Assembly (NCBI GenBank): GCA_963678305.2
Contig: CAXXVV010000012.1
Coordinates: 1 to 64,000 of the forward strand
Reading direction: 5' to 3'
Source of the DNA: G963676655 sp963678305
GTDB lineage: Bacteria > Verrucomicrobiota > Lentisphaeria > Victivallales > Victivallaceae
Length of the DNA stretch: 64,000 nucleotides
The position numbers were made by a program, and so were the translations under genes. How positions within the stretch are numbered: the stretch's first letter is position 1; the number at the start of each line of letters is the position of its first letter. Below the pieces are notes generated by a model that worked only from the letters and a program-made list of their open reading frames with translations, searched no databases and was not told the origin of the DNA. This document shows, in pieces, positions 24,801 to 33,942 of the stretch.

Positions 24801-27800
24801 TGCGCCGCAGTATGATGATGTACAGCATGTATGGCGGTTACAGTGGAATGGGCAGCGGCGATTTAATCCCGGATTCTCAGAAAGAGATGAAGACGGCAGC
24901 TTTGGCACAGTTGGCTATTTTGAACGGTAATATGTCCCCGGACAAGTCTGCCTGGTTGATGAACGAGTTGCGATACCGGAAAATACCCTATCCCGAACTG
25001 CGGCTCGGGTTGCCGCTGCTGATGCGGGGTGATACCGGGCTTTGGAAGCAGCTGGCATCCCGTTATCCGAAAGATTTGACAGTGGCAATGGTCTTCAGCT
25101 ATCTTGGTGCGCATGGTATCGGTGGTGACGTCAAATGTCTGGAGACTTATTTTAATATCCTCAAAGACAAACATCCGCGGGAAGCTTTCAACCTGATTGC
25201 CGGCGGCTGGCGGCGCAACCTGAAATTTTCTCCTGAGATAACTGCGGCTGCATTGAAAATGGTTGATGACAAAGAAGTGCCGATCAGTTCGGTATACATG
25301 CTTTACAGCCAGGGTGAGCGCAGCAATATCCTGAACGAGAAGCAGAAAAACGACTTGCTCGAAAAAATGCTGACAAAAATCGACCCGAAAGACAATACCA
25401 CAATTCATTATGCCGGTGTACTGATTATTCCATTGTTGAAAAATGGTGATATGAAAAACGCTGCCAGACTTTTTAAAATTATGATGAGTCAGCAGTCGCA
25501 GAGCTTTGCCGGTAATTATCCGATGCCGCGATTGGAGGAACTGCTGCGTCAGAGTCCGGTTCAATCGTATGTTATTGACCGGTTATATTATATTGCCATG
25601 CCTCAGGCCCGCTGGCTGGGGGGGATCAAATACCGTTTGGCGCAATTCCAGAAGCAGGAACCTGAATCGTATAAAAAAGTTGTGGCGCAACTTAAAAAAC
25701 TGTTGGAAAATGAGAATTGCGGCTTGCAGGAAGTATTTTTCCTGGGCATCGACAAAAAAGATCAGTCCGCCCTTAAAAATGCCGAAGCGGTTATTGTCTC
25801 GGATAAAAAGACGCCGGAGCAGCGACTGTTTGCTGCTGCGCTGCTGTTCCAGTACGGCCGGACCGGAGGAATCCTAAAACTTGCCATGCAGGCGAAAAAA
25901 CTGTATAAAGATCCGATGACCAGGCAAACTCTGCTGGCGCTGGTTATTTGCGGGGCATTGAATGAACCGGAAAACAAACAAGCGGCTCTGGACGCGGAAA
26001 AGGCCGCGCTGGAACTGGCGAAAGACAAGCTGAATGAGCGCGAATTGGGTATGGTCGCTTCTGCGCTGCATCGCCTGAAACGCACGGAGACAGCGGAGGT
26101 CCTGGATAAAAAACTCATGGAAATGATTAAGAAGAAACAGGCCGCAAGTCGAACTTCTTCGTCCCGTCCAGGTTCGAGACCGGTTTATTATAATCAATGG
26201 CAGAAGACCCAGCAACTTTTACGGGACGGCAAATTCAAAGAAGCATTGCCGCTGGTGAAAAAGGAGTATTACAGCCGTTTTATGCAGAGTTTGCAGCAGC
26301 AGCGGCAATATGGGAATTATAACTTCAGCTATGCCGGGTCGATAGTCAATTCGGTCAAGCGTTATGGTAAAGACAAGGAATTGCTGGAAATCCTGCGCCC
26401 CAAGGATAAGGAGCCACCGGTTGTTTCGTTATTGATGTATGCGTACGCCTGTGAGTCTTTGAAAAAAAATAAAGAGGCATATCAGGCTTATTTAAACGCT
26501 TTCAAACGCTATCCGGACAAGAAAGAGGTAATTAGCATACTGCTGCCTTTCGTGGTTAAAAACAAGGATACGGATATTAAGGCGTTCGTTAACATGATTC
26601 CGGCTCACCGGCTTCGTTATGTCCTGGATTCGGTTTCCCGCAACCAGTATCAGTATAACGGTAATTTTGACCGGATGCTTGATTTGTTCGAGGTTGTTAT
26701 GGCAAAGCAGCGGACAAGTGGAGATAAGGATCTGCTGCAATTCGATCAGAATTCATTCTACCTGCTGTGCAATATGTTCATTAATATCGGGTTTCCTGAA
26801 TTGCGGCAGAGGCATTCATATTACCGGAATAGTTCGAACAAGCAAAATGATAAGAAAAATCAGGAACAAGCCCGCAAACTGCTCGGTGAAATCTGCGACC
26901 ATGTCATTAAGACTAGGTCGAACCTGATCCAGAGTGCGATGGAATTCAAACTGTTGCTGGCTGGTGATGACAAGAATGCGAATGATAAACTGTATCTTGC
27001 GGCATTGGCCATGCTTAAAAATAAAAAAATGCTGATGACAGTCAATCCTTATTCCGGAGTTTACTATCATCACTCCATGTACGGTGGACAGAACGGCAAC
27101 AAACCGCTGCTGGAGTTTATGGTCAGTTATGCTATCCGCCATAAACGCGTACCTGAACTGGTCAAGGCGATTGGCGACAATTCTATTACAAAAGGAATTG
27201 ACCAGGTAGCGGAACTTTATAAATGTCAGCCGGCAAAATTCCCGGAGGCCTTGAAGAAATTTTTAGAAGATCAGAAGGTCTTTAATCTTTCAACCGCGGT
27301 GGTTATGGGGCTTGACGCGGCTGAGGCAGTTATTAAAAAAGCCCCGGACAACATTAATGGACTGGTTTTGAGCAAGGTTTCTTTCGGGCCGGTTTACGCT
27401 AATCAGAATTTTCCGCAAAACTATATCGATATCCTGTTGGAAAAGAAACAGGATAAGGTTGCGCTGGATTTCCTCGAACAATTCGCGAAAAAATTGAATT
27501 CGCCTGAATTGACCGGACAATATGCCAATCAGGCGCAGTATCAGTATAACGCTGCCATTCAGAAAATATTGAATAAAAATCCGGAAAAAGCATTTGAGAT
27601 ATGGAAGCTGGAGAAATCTTTTAAAAAACCGTCCAATCAGCAGACGTCGCGCTATCATAATATGCGCAACGCTTTGAACCAGATGGCCAATGATGAGAAA
27701 AAGCCGCGTTGGGAGCTTTTTGGAAAAACTCCGCAGGAATTCAAGTATTATCCGGCTGCCGGCGGCTACAGCTTATTTACGACTTATGTCCAGTATTTGC

Positions 27801-30800
27801 GTAATTACCGGAACAAGTTCCCCGCCTATGCCGGTAATGACTTCGGTGGAAAAATGCTGAATCTTGCGATAGCCGCGAAACGCGGTAACGACATCTATAA
27901 TGAGTTTGCCAAACTTAACGATCAGTTGAAAACTCTGCCGGAACAGGACCGGATGCAAATTTATTCCGGTCTGCCGCTACTGATTTCGGAATTGAATCTG
28001 CAGGCGGCGGACAAGCTGACCGGGGTCGCTGAGGATATTCGGCGTCAGGCAACCAGGGCAACCAGCGTCTCCGCGACGCAAAAGGCTCAGGAGTTCATTA
28101 AAACTGCAAGAGGTGCTAATGTCCAGGGCTATCAGTATTCCCGCGACGCGATTTCCCTGATTGAAGGGCTTGCCGGTAACTCTGAATTGATCGATAAGGT
28201 TGTCGAACACACTATCAAAGAACTTAAGATAAACCGGAATTATCATTACCAGCGGAATAATTATGAGATCACCAACTTTTTGAGACAGCTGGCGCAAAAA
28301 GGAGAACGCAGCCTGCCGACTCTCTGTATCGCCTGGAGGTGCATATTGAAATATCCTGATTATACTGATAGCGGTATGTACAACTATATTTCGAATGGAG
28401 TGGAACAGGCTTGTTATCGTGCGAAGAGAAAAAATGACGCACAGGGTTTTATTGGTTTGTTTGATGAACTGCCAAAAGCATTTGGAGATAATCCTCCGTT
28501 TTTATTTCCGATCCTCGTTTCTTCGCTGCACGGCGTTAACCGTGACCAGATCAATGTTTTATTTAAGCATATCAATTCAAAAAAATACCCGGTAAACGCA
28601 ACTGCAAAAGAGTGTGTTTTGGTTTCAAAATATCTTAAAGCGAAAAAATCAAAACCGCTGTATCAAAAACAGATTTGCGACTTGTACGAGCAATTTTTGA
28701 AAACGGATAAAAAAATGCCGGACAAAATAAAACAGCAAATGCTGCTTTATTCATTTCAACGCAATCACTTGAAGGATTTGGCCCCGTTTATGGTCGATTA
28801 TGCGTTGAAGGACATGGTCAGGTCAGGAAACCTTTATGACAATCACCAGTATTACACCATCGCTAAAGCAATGGCGGAGTGTCCGGATTCGGAACAATGG
28901 CGTAAATCGGCCAAAACGCTGCTGGAATCTTTCTCGGTCAGCGGCGGCAACCCGTCAAACCATACTTACCGGCGACTTTTCGCGGCTATGCTTGAGATTG
29001 CGATCAGGCTCAAAAATAAAAAACAGATTGAGGCGCTGGTTAAGGCTTCCCTGCGTTTCAAACAGTCGATGCAGGAACTTTGCATTACTTTACTGAATAA
29101 CGGTTTTGAGCAGGAAGCCATGGTGCAGCTCCAGACGGAAATAGCCAAGCCATACGTCGCTTATTACTCCAATACCCGGCTTTCAGATGCCGGTTGGAAA
29201 AATGCGAAAAAACTGTTGTCTCAGGTTAAAGACCCGGAAAAACAGCTTCTCTTTAGTGCGATTCTGCTGCCGCTGGCGCCGAATCGGTCCGATGTCAGGC
29301 GCAATGTTGAAAACGAGTATATCAAGTTGATGGATACTTACCAGAAGCATAAATTCAGTTCTCCGCAAGTCCGAAATAATTTCCTGATGCGTATATTCAG
29401 AGCAAATTCTTCCAGGCTGGGAATAATAAAAAGGGATTTTCGTAAAATGTTGCGGGAAATGCCCTTTAAAAAAGCCATGAACAAGGAATATGATCCGTTT
29501 CGTTACGAGATTGCCCGGGCACTGGTTGATTACTTCATTATGAAAGACTACAAAGCCTATAAAGCTAAGCTTGATGAGTTGGCTGCTTTCGCTGAAAATA
29601 TGTCGGAAAACTCAAGCCAGGGACAACAGTGCCGCACCATATTGAGTTCAATGCCGGGAGTCATAAATAATTACGCTTATACTTTGAAAAATCAGGAAAA
29701 AACTCTGACGCCGGAGCAAATCAAACTCTGGGCGGATGCTTTAACTGTCTTTATGAAATATAATCCGCGTCATTTTTATTCCGGTGAATATCTTGCGCAT
29801 ATTATGTGGTTGAATCATCTGTCCGGCAATGATAAAGCGAGCCTGAAGGTGATCGAGTCAAGAGAGCATCAGCTGAAAAATGTACGTCCCGGCAGCGTTA
29901 CCAATAAACTGAGAAGTTTATTGTTTGTCGCGGATACGACAGGTAAATCACGCGAAGAATGTTTGAAGTCGTTACTGGCGTCTGAACCCTGGAAAAAATT
30001 GACCGCCTCGAAAACCAAAGAGTTTGCAAAAGAAAAGGATAGTTTGCTGAAAGCGCGCGAACTTAAGCCTCAAAAAAGGCGCAGACATTCGAATAGTTCT
30101 TATCAACAGCGTCGACAATTGCAGGAAATGTTTGTACTTGGCCAGGATAAAGAAGCTTTAGCTCTTGCTGCTGAAATATACCTGGAAGGTTGCAAAAAAG
30201 CATTCAAAAAATCATCACTGCAATATCATTATGTTCGCAATGTCAATTTTGCCATTCAGGAAACCGCAGGATTTGGATTGCGGGATTCTCTGCTCAAATC
30301 TTTAAAACCTGAAAAAGAAGATTCATCGATAGAGTCTCAGTTGATTTATGCCTGTGCTTGTATTGACGCCGGGAAATCCGGGGAAGCTCTTAAGGTTATA
30401 TCGGATATACTGAATAAGGAACCGGGGAATAAACCTTCACAATTGTTGTTTGCCGTATGCCTTGTAAATTTGAAAGACGATGAGTTGCTGGATATGGTTA
30501 AATCTATTCCGGCGAAACGACTTCCGCTAACTCTGGATTATATGCTTCGATATGGCGGAAGTTCCAGCGACAGGGAAAATATGTTGAAAGTGGCTTATGT
30601 GATTCTTTCCAGGCCGGAGTGGAGTTCCCCGGAACAAAAACTCAAGCTGGCCCGGTACACGTTTGATCAATTATCCCGGTTGAGCCTCGGCTATATTTAT
30701 CCCAAATTCTGGAGCGGGAGTAATTATACAGTCAACATCTCCCGTCATCCTGAGAAAACGGGAAAAGCGGAGATGGCCTGGAAACTGCTTGACCGGGCAA

Positions 30801-31894
30801 TCGAGCTTGGGATCGGTATGGATTACGACAATGTATTGAAAGCCCTGGACCTGGAAGTTTTCTTAGCCGGTAAAGATGACAAAGCGCAGAAGAAACTGTT
30901 TGGGAAAGGGCTTGCAATACTGAAAAGAATCAAGCTGAAAGAATCAAAGAAACGCGGTGCGTTTTCTCAATGGCAGTATCGGACCTGTGGCGATATGCCG
31001 TTTATTCCATTCATGATTGTCTATGCCATCAGGCACAAACGCACAAAGGAATTGGCCGATGCGAATCCGAATCTGGCCAGAGTTCTTCCTGCTGCAATCG
31101 CAATGTTTAACTCCGGGAATGATAAGGCATGGCAGGCGATTCGAGATTTCCTTGAAAAGCAAACTGAAATTTCCAATCTGGATGCATGCTTTTTGGCTGT
31201 TAGTGCTGCATCTGCTCAAGGCAGGGAATGTTTGCTGGCTCTAAACGGATTAAAAGTGGCTGAGTTATTAAAAGTTTTTAGACGAAAACGTTCAAGAATC
31301 TTATATTATTATTTCGATGTCCTTTTCAAGTCTCAGCAAATTGAAATTGTTCTGGACCTTATGAAACAACTTGCGACAACTCTGAATACAGTGGAACTGA
31401 AAGGTAACTCGAAGAATAAAGCCATGCAGTATTACGCCTCCGGGATGAGTAAACTACTGCAGACAAAACCGGATTATCTGATTGAAATATATGAACTTGA
31501 GCCGATGTTGCACAATTACTTGAAAACCCGCTATGATCGTAGTCGCCGCTATGAATACCAGAACCGAATCAGGAATATGGCTTATCATGACTCCAGCCCG
31601 CGCTGGCATTTTTTCGGAGAGAAGCCGGGAGATTTTTTCACCGGAAAACTCCCTGGCGCAAATGATACATTGTTCGGCCTTTACGTCAGGGCGCTGCGTG
31701 ACCGGCGTAAAACCGGTTCGTTGTATTCCGGCAAGAGTTTTGGTGGAAAAATCATGGAAGCCGCACTCAAAGCTAAGGATAAAAAGGATTTTATGCAGCG
31801 CGTTGACAAGTTGACCGCAAAACTGCCCGCAAAAGAAAAGCAGAGAATTCTTGAAATAATAAAACCGGTCATTAATGAATTGCGTTTACGCTAA
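21875..31894 (+). CDS. Giant exported TPR-repeat protein, 3339 residues
   Basis: A signal peptide (residues 1-22, cleavage after GAVAA) precedes an almost entirely helical protein. Residues about 25-960 contain many TPR-like units (for example KKYDEAIKTYERLLNVDPEH, SDPKIHYAMGLALKS). From about 1000 onward the repeats are more degenerate. Residues about 1442-2043 and 2743-3339 are homologous to each other: both begin with a degenerate TPR array, share an F-M-V-Y-AIRHKR segment, share PRW-FFG-KP-F, and end in a FGGK-module closing with I-ELNL or I-ELRL. The protein is probably periplasmic or surface-associated and a scaffold, but no enzyme domain is seen. The ATG at 21875 has GGGAGA upstream and lies 3 nt after the Memo gene. 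Confidence 0.85.
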   Translation: MRITGSLVAFIVWGMLSGAVAADLPAGSRVARYYELLQKRPDNPLYFERLMGAWDEITYGAPDKFFRKRVDAKGNDSAVAGLLLAVYLDREGQEKAALDAWKKIPVELAGRPGIKLFRAGLEYRNGNAGGAVKLLRECLKDVNFAADKRFAARELLVRALLRDNQEEEAKKAVADLMKEAGNDPNLQEAVIELQVDEGLYNDAVKSCRDLLKKTEPGYRSGMLRMRLAELNKLLGDNSAALDEYAGVLEQSGSGSWLEKEAAARIRQIFMADGNAPGLLDLYRKILKGKRSRPELTVTYIRELAKSGSEEEACKEFAALIKRMPTDYQMKAAYADLLAKTKHYKEAIPVIDELLRRKPDNTELLLRKAASQAATGDRAGAVKTIQLFLKYSGKEEFAWNRAAMALMGMGLKNDAAELYDRLVKEFPASQDAVIMRARFLAANGREKEALDALRKAAAKGTCEQLLRVIRELPGKKNLEVALELLNARRKEFSADWNFNMELVRQSLLMKNQEIAVSAAEAAVGAAATPDQLDRSLAAVEYVYGKYKLKKDKAAALRGKKKLTAAEYCLLADLEEGTGATEKFLQAGLKQNPGSSLMLARYAGYCREHKKYDEAIKTYERLLNVDPEHRTRWRRDMLTTAVAGNKADMVEKLTRIWLNENANSPEVFQFVAAALRRVDKSEEAAAILKRGKAAFPDNRQIVMELAVLLDETGKRDMAFRLRRRRIEQEQSLSGKLVALELLIEKANYNQLEQAKKIFTRNHQARPKAIFPVLALARLAQKKYDMPRYRELLTKALELKKDDPEILCKIAQVDEQTGHHQRAEELLLQAVKFDKGPRSLNQLSGFYFRIGETEKAIRLSLGLDNKNASTEKLLRAATGLISADEPERALVFISEALKKKPSDPKIHYAMGLALKSVTRDEAAARHFLNALDYALKLPDKASAINMRGNYWDKLKNIPDEVRDILAQSRMASTLNNYYMRRSMMMYSMYGGYSGMGSGDLIPDSQKEMKTAALAQLAILNGNMSPDKSAWLMNELRYRKIPYPELRLGLPLLMRGDTGLWKQLASRYPKDLTVAMVFSYLGAHGIGGDVKCLETYFNILKDKHPREAFNLIAGGWRRNLKFSPEITAAALKMVDDKEVPISSVYMLYSQGERSNILNEKQKNDLLEKMLTKIDPKDNTTIHYAGVLIIPLLKNGDMKNAARLFKIMMSQQSQSFAGNYPMPRLEELLRQSPVQSYVIDRLYYIAMPQARWLGGIKYRLAQFQKQEPESYKKVVAQLKKLLENENCGLQEVFFLGIDKKDQSALKNAEAVIVSDKKTPEQRLFAAALLFQYGRTGGILKLAMQAKKLYKDPMTRQTLLALVICGALNEPENKQAALDAEKAALELAKDKLNERELGMVASALHRLKRTETAEVLDKKLMEMIKKKQAASRTSSSRPGSRPVYYNQWQKTQQLLRDGKFKEALPLVKKEYYSRFMQSLQQQRQYGNYNFSYAGSIVNSVKRYGKDKELLEILRPKDKEPPVVSLLMYAYACESLKKNKEAYQAYLNAFKRYPDKKEVISILLPFVVKNKDTDIKAFVNMIPAHRLRYVLDSVSRNQYQYNGNFDRMLDLFEVVMAKQRTSGDKDLLQFDQNSFYLLCNMFINIGFPELRQRHSYYRNSSNKQNDKKNQEQARKLLGEICDHVIKTRSNLIQSAMEFKLLLAGDDKNANDKLYLAALAMLKNKKMLMTVNPYSGVYYHHSMYGGQNGNKPLLEFMVSYAIRHKRVPELVKAIGDNSITKGIDQVAELYKCQPAKFPEALKKFLEDQKVFNLSTAVVMGLDAAEAVIKKAPDNINGLVLSKVSFGPVYANQNFPQNYIDILLEKKQDKVALDFLEQFAKKLNSPELTGQYANQAQYQYNAAIQKILNKNPEKAFEIWKLEKSFKKPSNQQTSRYHNMRNALNQMANDEKKPRWELFGKTPQEFKYYPAAGGYSLFTTYVQYLRNYRNKFPAYAGNDFGGKMLNLAIAAKRGNDIYNEFAKLNDQLKTLPEQDRMQIYSGLPLLISELNLQAADKLTGVAEDIRRQATRATSVSATQKAQEFIKTARGANVQGYQYSRDAISLIEGLAGNSELIDKVVEHTIKELKINRNYHYQRNNYEITNFLRQLAQKGERSLPTLCIAWRCILKYPDYTDSGMYNYISNGVEQACYRAKRKNDAQGFIGLFDELPKAFGDNPPFLFPILVSSLHGVNRDQINVLFKHINSKKYPVNATAKECVLVSKYLKAKKSKPLYQKQICDLYEQFLKTDKKMPDKIKQQMLLYSFQRNHLKDLAPFMVDYALKDMVRSGNLYDNHQYYTIAKAMAECPDSEQWRKSAKTLLESFSVSGGNPSNHTYRRLFAAMLEIAIRLKNKKQIEALVKASLRFKQSMQELCITLLNNGFEQEAMVQLQTEIAKPYVAYYSNTRLSDAGWKNAKKLLSQVKDPEKQLLFSAILLPLAPNRSDVRRNVENEYIKLMDTYQKHKFSSPQVRNNFLMRIFRANSSRLGIIKRDFRKMLREMPFKKAMNKEYDPFRYEIARALVDYFIMKDYKAYKAKLDELAAFAENMSENSSQGQQCRTILSSMPGVINNYAYTLKNQEKTLTPEQIKLWADALTVFMKYNPRHFYSGEYLAHIMWLNHLSGNDKASLKVIESREHQLKNVRPGSVTNKLRSLLFVADTTGKSREECLKSLLASEPWKKLTASKTKEFAKEKDSLLKARELKPQKRRRHSNSSYQQRRQLQEMFVLGQDKEALALAAEIYLEGCKKAFKKSSLQYHYVRNVNFAIQETAGFGLRDSLLKSLKPEKEDSSIESQLIYACACIDAGKSGEALKVISDILNKEPGNKPSQLLFAVCLVNLKDDELLDMVKSIPAKRLPLTLDYMLRYGGSSSDRENMLKVAYVILSRPEWSSPEQKLKLARYTFDQLSRLSLGYIYPKFWSGSNYTVNISRHPEKTGKAEMAWKLLDRAIELGIGMDYDNVLKALDLEVFLAGKDDKAQKKLFGKGLAILKRIKLKESKKRGAFSQWQYRTCGDMPFIPFMIVYAIRHKRTKELADANPNLARVLPAAIAMFNSGNDKAWQAIRDFLEKQTEISNLDACFLAVSAASAQGRECLLALNGLKVAELLKVFRRKRSRILYYYFDVLFKSQQIEIVLDLMKQLATTLNTVELKGNSKNKAMQYYASGMSKLLQTKPDYLIEIYELEPMLHNYLKTRYDRSRRYEYQNRIRNMAYHDSSPRWHFFGEKPGDFFTGKLPGANDTLFGLYVRALRDRRKTGSLYSGKSFGGKIMEAALKAKDKKDFMQRVDKLTAKLPAKEKQRILEIIKPVINELRLR

Positions 31895-31933
31895 TCGGGA
31901 TTATATTATTCAGGAACGGGGAGGGATAGTGGC

Positions 31934-31993
31934 GAGTTGTGAGTTGAGAGTTTTATGTTTCGACTGGCAACTGAAAACTGACAACTGTAAACT
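31934..31993. repeat. Imperfect inverted repeat before hydE-like gene
   Basis: GAGTTGTGAGTTGAGAGTTT (31934-31953) is partly complementary to the AACTGAAAACTGACAACTGTAAACT-type segment at 31969-31993. It lies between the TPR stop and the next gene and may act as a leaky terminator or be a dispersed repeat of the GAGTTGAGAGTT kind seen between genes in other phyla. No other copy was seen in this window. Confidence 0.35.
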
Positions 31994-32016
31994 ATCGTGA
32001 CTTATGGACTGATGTA

Positions 32017-33108
32017 ATGGATATAGATAAAATATTTGCGAAAATTGACGCCGGAATCGACCTTGAGCGTAATGAGATCAAGGCTTTGCTTGAACTTGAA
32101 GATGAACAACAAATTCAGGGTTTGTTTGACCGTGCCTATAAGATTAAAGTTGATAATGTCGGGAAAGTTGCTTATTTTCGCGGTATTATCGAATGCAGTA
32201 ATATTTGCACGAAAGACTGTTTCTATTGCGGCATTCGCCGCAGTAACAAACAGGCCGAACGTTTTGAAATGTCGCCTGAAGAAATGATTCGGGAAGCGGT
32301 CTGGTCTTATGAGAATGATTATGGCTCAATTGTTATTCAGGCCGGGGAGCGTACCGACAAAAAATTCATCGACATGATCGAAAAAGTCTTGCTTGAGATC
32401 AAAGCCAAAACCAATGACGAACTCGGGATCACCCTCTCTCTGGGGGAACAGACTGAAGAAACTTATCGGCGCTGGTTTGACGCCGGGGCGCATCGCTATT
32501 TGCTGAGGATCGAGTCTTCGAACCGCGACCTCTACCGTCGCCTCCATCCGGCTGACCATGATTATGATGCCCGGCTTGGATGCCTGAAATTGCTGCGCAA
32601 GGTCGGCTATCAGGTCGGAACCGGAGTGATGATCGGGCTGCCGTTCCAGTCAATGGACGATCTGGTTGACGACCTCTTTTTCTTCAAGAGTATCGATATC
32701 GACATGATCGGTATGGGACCGTATCTGGTGCATAGTCAGACTCCGTTGGCAAAAGAGATGCCGGATTTTTCGGAAAAGCAGGATTACCAGTTACAGTTGA
32801 GTTTGAAAATGATCGCATTGGCCCGGATTATGTTGAAAGACGTTAATATCGCCGCGACCACCGCGCTGCAGGCGGTTACGCACAACGGACGGGAGCTCGG
32901 CCTGCTTGCCGGCGCCAACGTCATTATGCCGAACGTAACGGAAACCGAATACCGGCCGAATTATCAACTGTATGACAATAAACCGTGTCTCGATGAAAAT
33001 TCCACAATGTGCCGCGGCTGTTTGAGTCGGCGGATCGAGGGTATAGGTGAAACTATCGGCTTCGGTAGATGGGGTGACTCCCCGCATTTCCATAAAAGGA
33101 CAAAGTAA
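32017..33108 (+). CDS. hydE: HydE-like radical SAM protein
   Basis: 363 residues. The radical SAM motif is C64-TKD-C68-FY-C71 followed by GIRRSNK, the CYYCGIRR-type signature of HydE. RYLLRIESSNRDLYRRLHP, GTGVMIGLPFQ and MIGMGPYLVHSQTPLA match the HydE/BioB/PylB TIM barrel, closest to HydE. HydE helps build the dithiomethylamine-bearing [2Fe] subcluster of [FeFe]-hydrogenase. HydF, HydG and a hydrogenase are not in the window, so the gene is an orphan here and a PylB-like or other role cannot be excluded. The ribosome site is weak, and the ATG was chosen because the homologous region starts within 35 residues of it. Followed 7 nt later by a deacetylase gene. Confidence 0.8.
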   Translation: MDIDKIFAKIDAGIDLERNEIKALLELEDEQQIQGLFDRAYKIKVDNVGKVAYFRGIIECSNICTKDCFYCGIRRSNKQAERFEMSPEEMIREAVWSYENDYGSIVIQAGERTDKKFIDMIEKVLLEIKAKTNDELGITLSLGEQTEETYRRWFDAGAHRYLLRIESSNRDLYRRLHPADHDYDARLGCLKLLRKVGYQVGTGVMIGLPFQSMDDLVDDLFFFKSIDIDMIGMGPYLVHSQTPLAKEMPDFSEKQDYQLQLSLKMIALARIMLKDVNIAATTALQAVTHNGRELGLLAGANVIMPNVTETEYRPNYQLYDNKPCLDENSTMCRGCLSRRIEGIGETIGFGRWGDSPHFHKRTK

Positions 33109-33115
33109 GGATATT

Positions 33116-33916
33116 ATGAAATCAATCGATATGAACCTGTTTCCGGGGGGCAAACCCCGTGCCGCCACGTTCAGTTATGACGACGGAGTGCATCAGGACA
33201 AACCTCTGGCTGAACTCTTTAACCAATATGGCTTAAAAGCCACTTTCCACCTGAATGGCGGAACCTTTGGCCGGAGCAACCGGATCAGCAAAGATGAGAT
33301 CGGCATTTATGACGGCCATGAAATTTCCTGCCACTCCCTGACGCATCCGACTTTGACCAACGTCAATCTTGAATCCGCGGTTTACCAGATTATCGAGGAC
33401 CGGAAAATTCTCGAGTCGCTGACCGGTCAGCCGGTGGTCGGCATGTCGTATCCCAACGGCGCTTATGACAACAGAGTCATTGCCATTCTGAAAACCTGCG
33501 GCATCGTTTACTGCCGCACTGTTGTTTCAACCGGCGCTTATTCCCTGCCGGACGATTTTCTGGCCTGGCACCCGACCTGCCATCATCACGATGAACGGGT
33601 ATTTGAACTGATTGACGGAGTGACCCTCCGCAACCGCTTGAATGTCTTGTATATCTGGGGACACGCCTATGAGTTTGATCGTAACGAGCACTATAATAAC
33701 TGGGGCCATATCGAGGAAATCTGTAAGCGCGTCAGCCAAATCGAGGATTGCTGGTTCGCCACCAATATTGAGATATACCGTTATGCGACCGCTCTGAAAC
33801 AGTTGGTATTCACGGTCGACGGCTCCGTTGCGATGAATCCTACCGCCCTTGATCTCTGGATTGCCGTCGACGGACAGCCGGTAAAAATTCCTTCCGGCCA
33901 GACCATTGCGCTGTAA
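33116..33916 (+). CDS. Polysaccharide deacetylase family protein
   Basis: 266 residues from the ATG at 33116, preceded by TAAGGAT; a longer frame reaching back into the HydE-like gene is unlikely. The NodB fold is recognisable: TFSYDDGVHQD with the Asp pair at 22-23, LKATFHLNGG, and CHSLTHPTL with the H-x3-H metal site, then SYPNGAYDN and YIWGHAYEFD. These are the divalent-metal ligands and active-site motifs of family 4 carbohydrate esterases. No signal peptide, so it probably acts in the cytosol on a small sugar or glycolipid rather than on cell wall. The substrate is unknown. Confidence 0.83.
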   Translation: MKSIDMNLFPGGKPRAATFSYDDGVHQDKPLAELFNQYGLKATFHLNGGTFGRSNRISKDEIGIYDGHEISCHSLTHPTLTNVNLESAVYQIIEDRKILESLTGQPVVGMSYPNGAYDNRVIAILKTCGIVYCRTVVSTGAYSLPDDFLAWHPTCHHHDERVFELIDGVTLRNRLNVLYIWGHAYEFDRNEHYNNWGHIEEICKRVSQIEDCWFATNIEIYRYATALKQLVFTVDGSVAMNPTALDLWIAVDGQPVKIPSGQTIAL

Positions 33917-33942
33917 CAGGTACCAATCAGGATTGAATACAA

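Noticed and set aside
31934..31993. Strong rho-independent terminator after the TPR gene
   Set aside because: The arms are imperfect and there is no T tract; listed only as a weak repeat.
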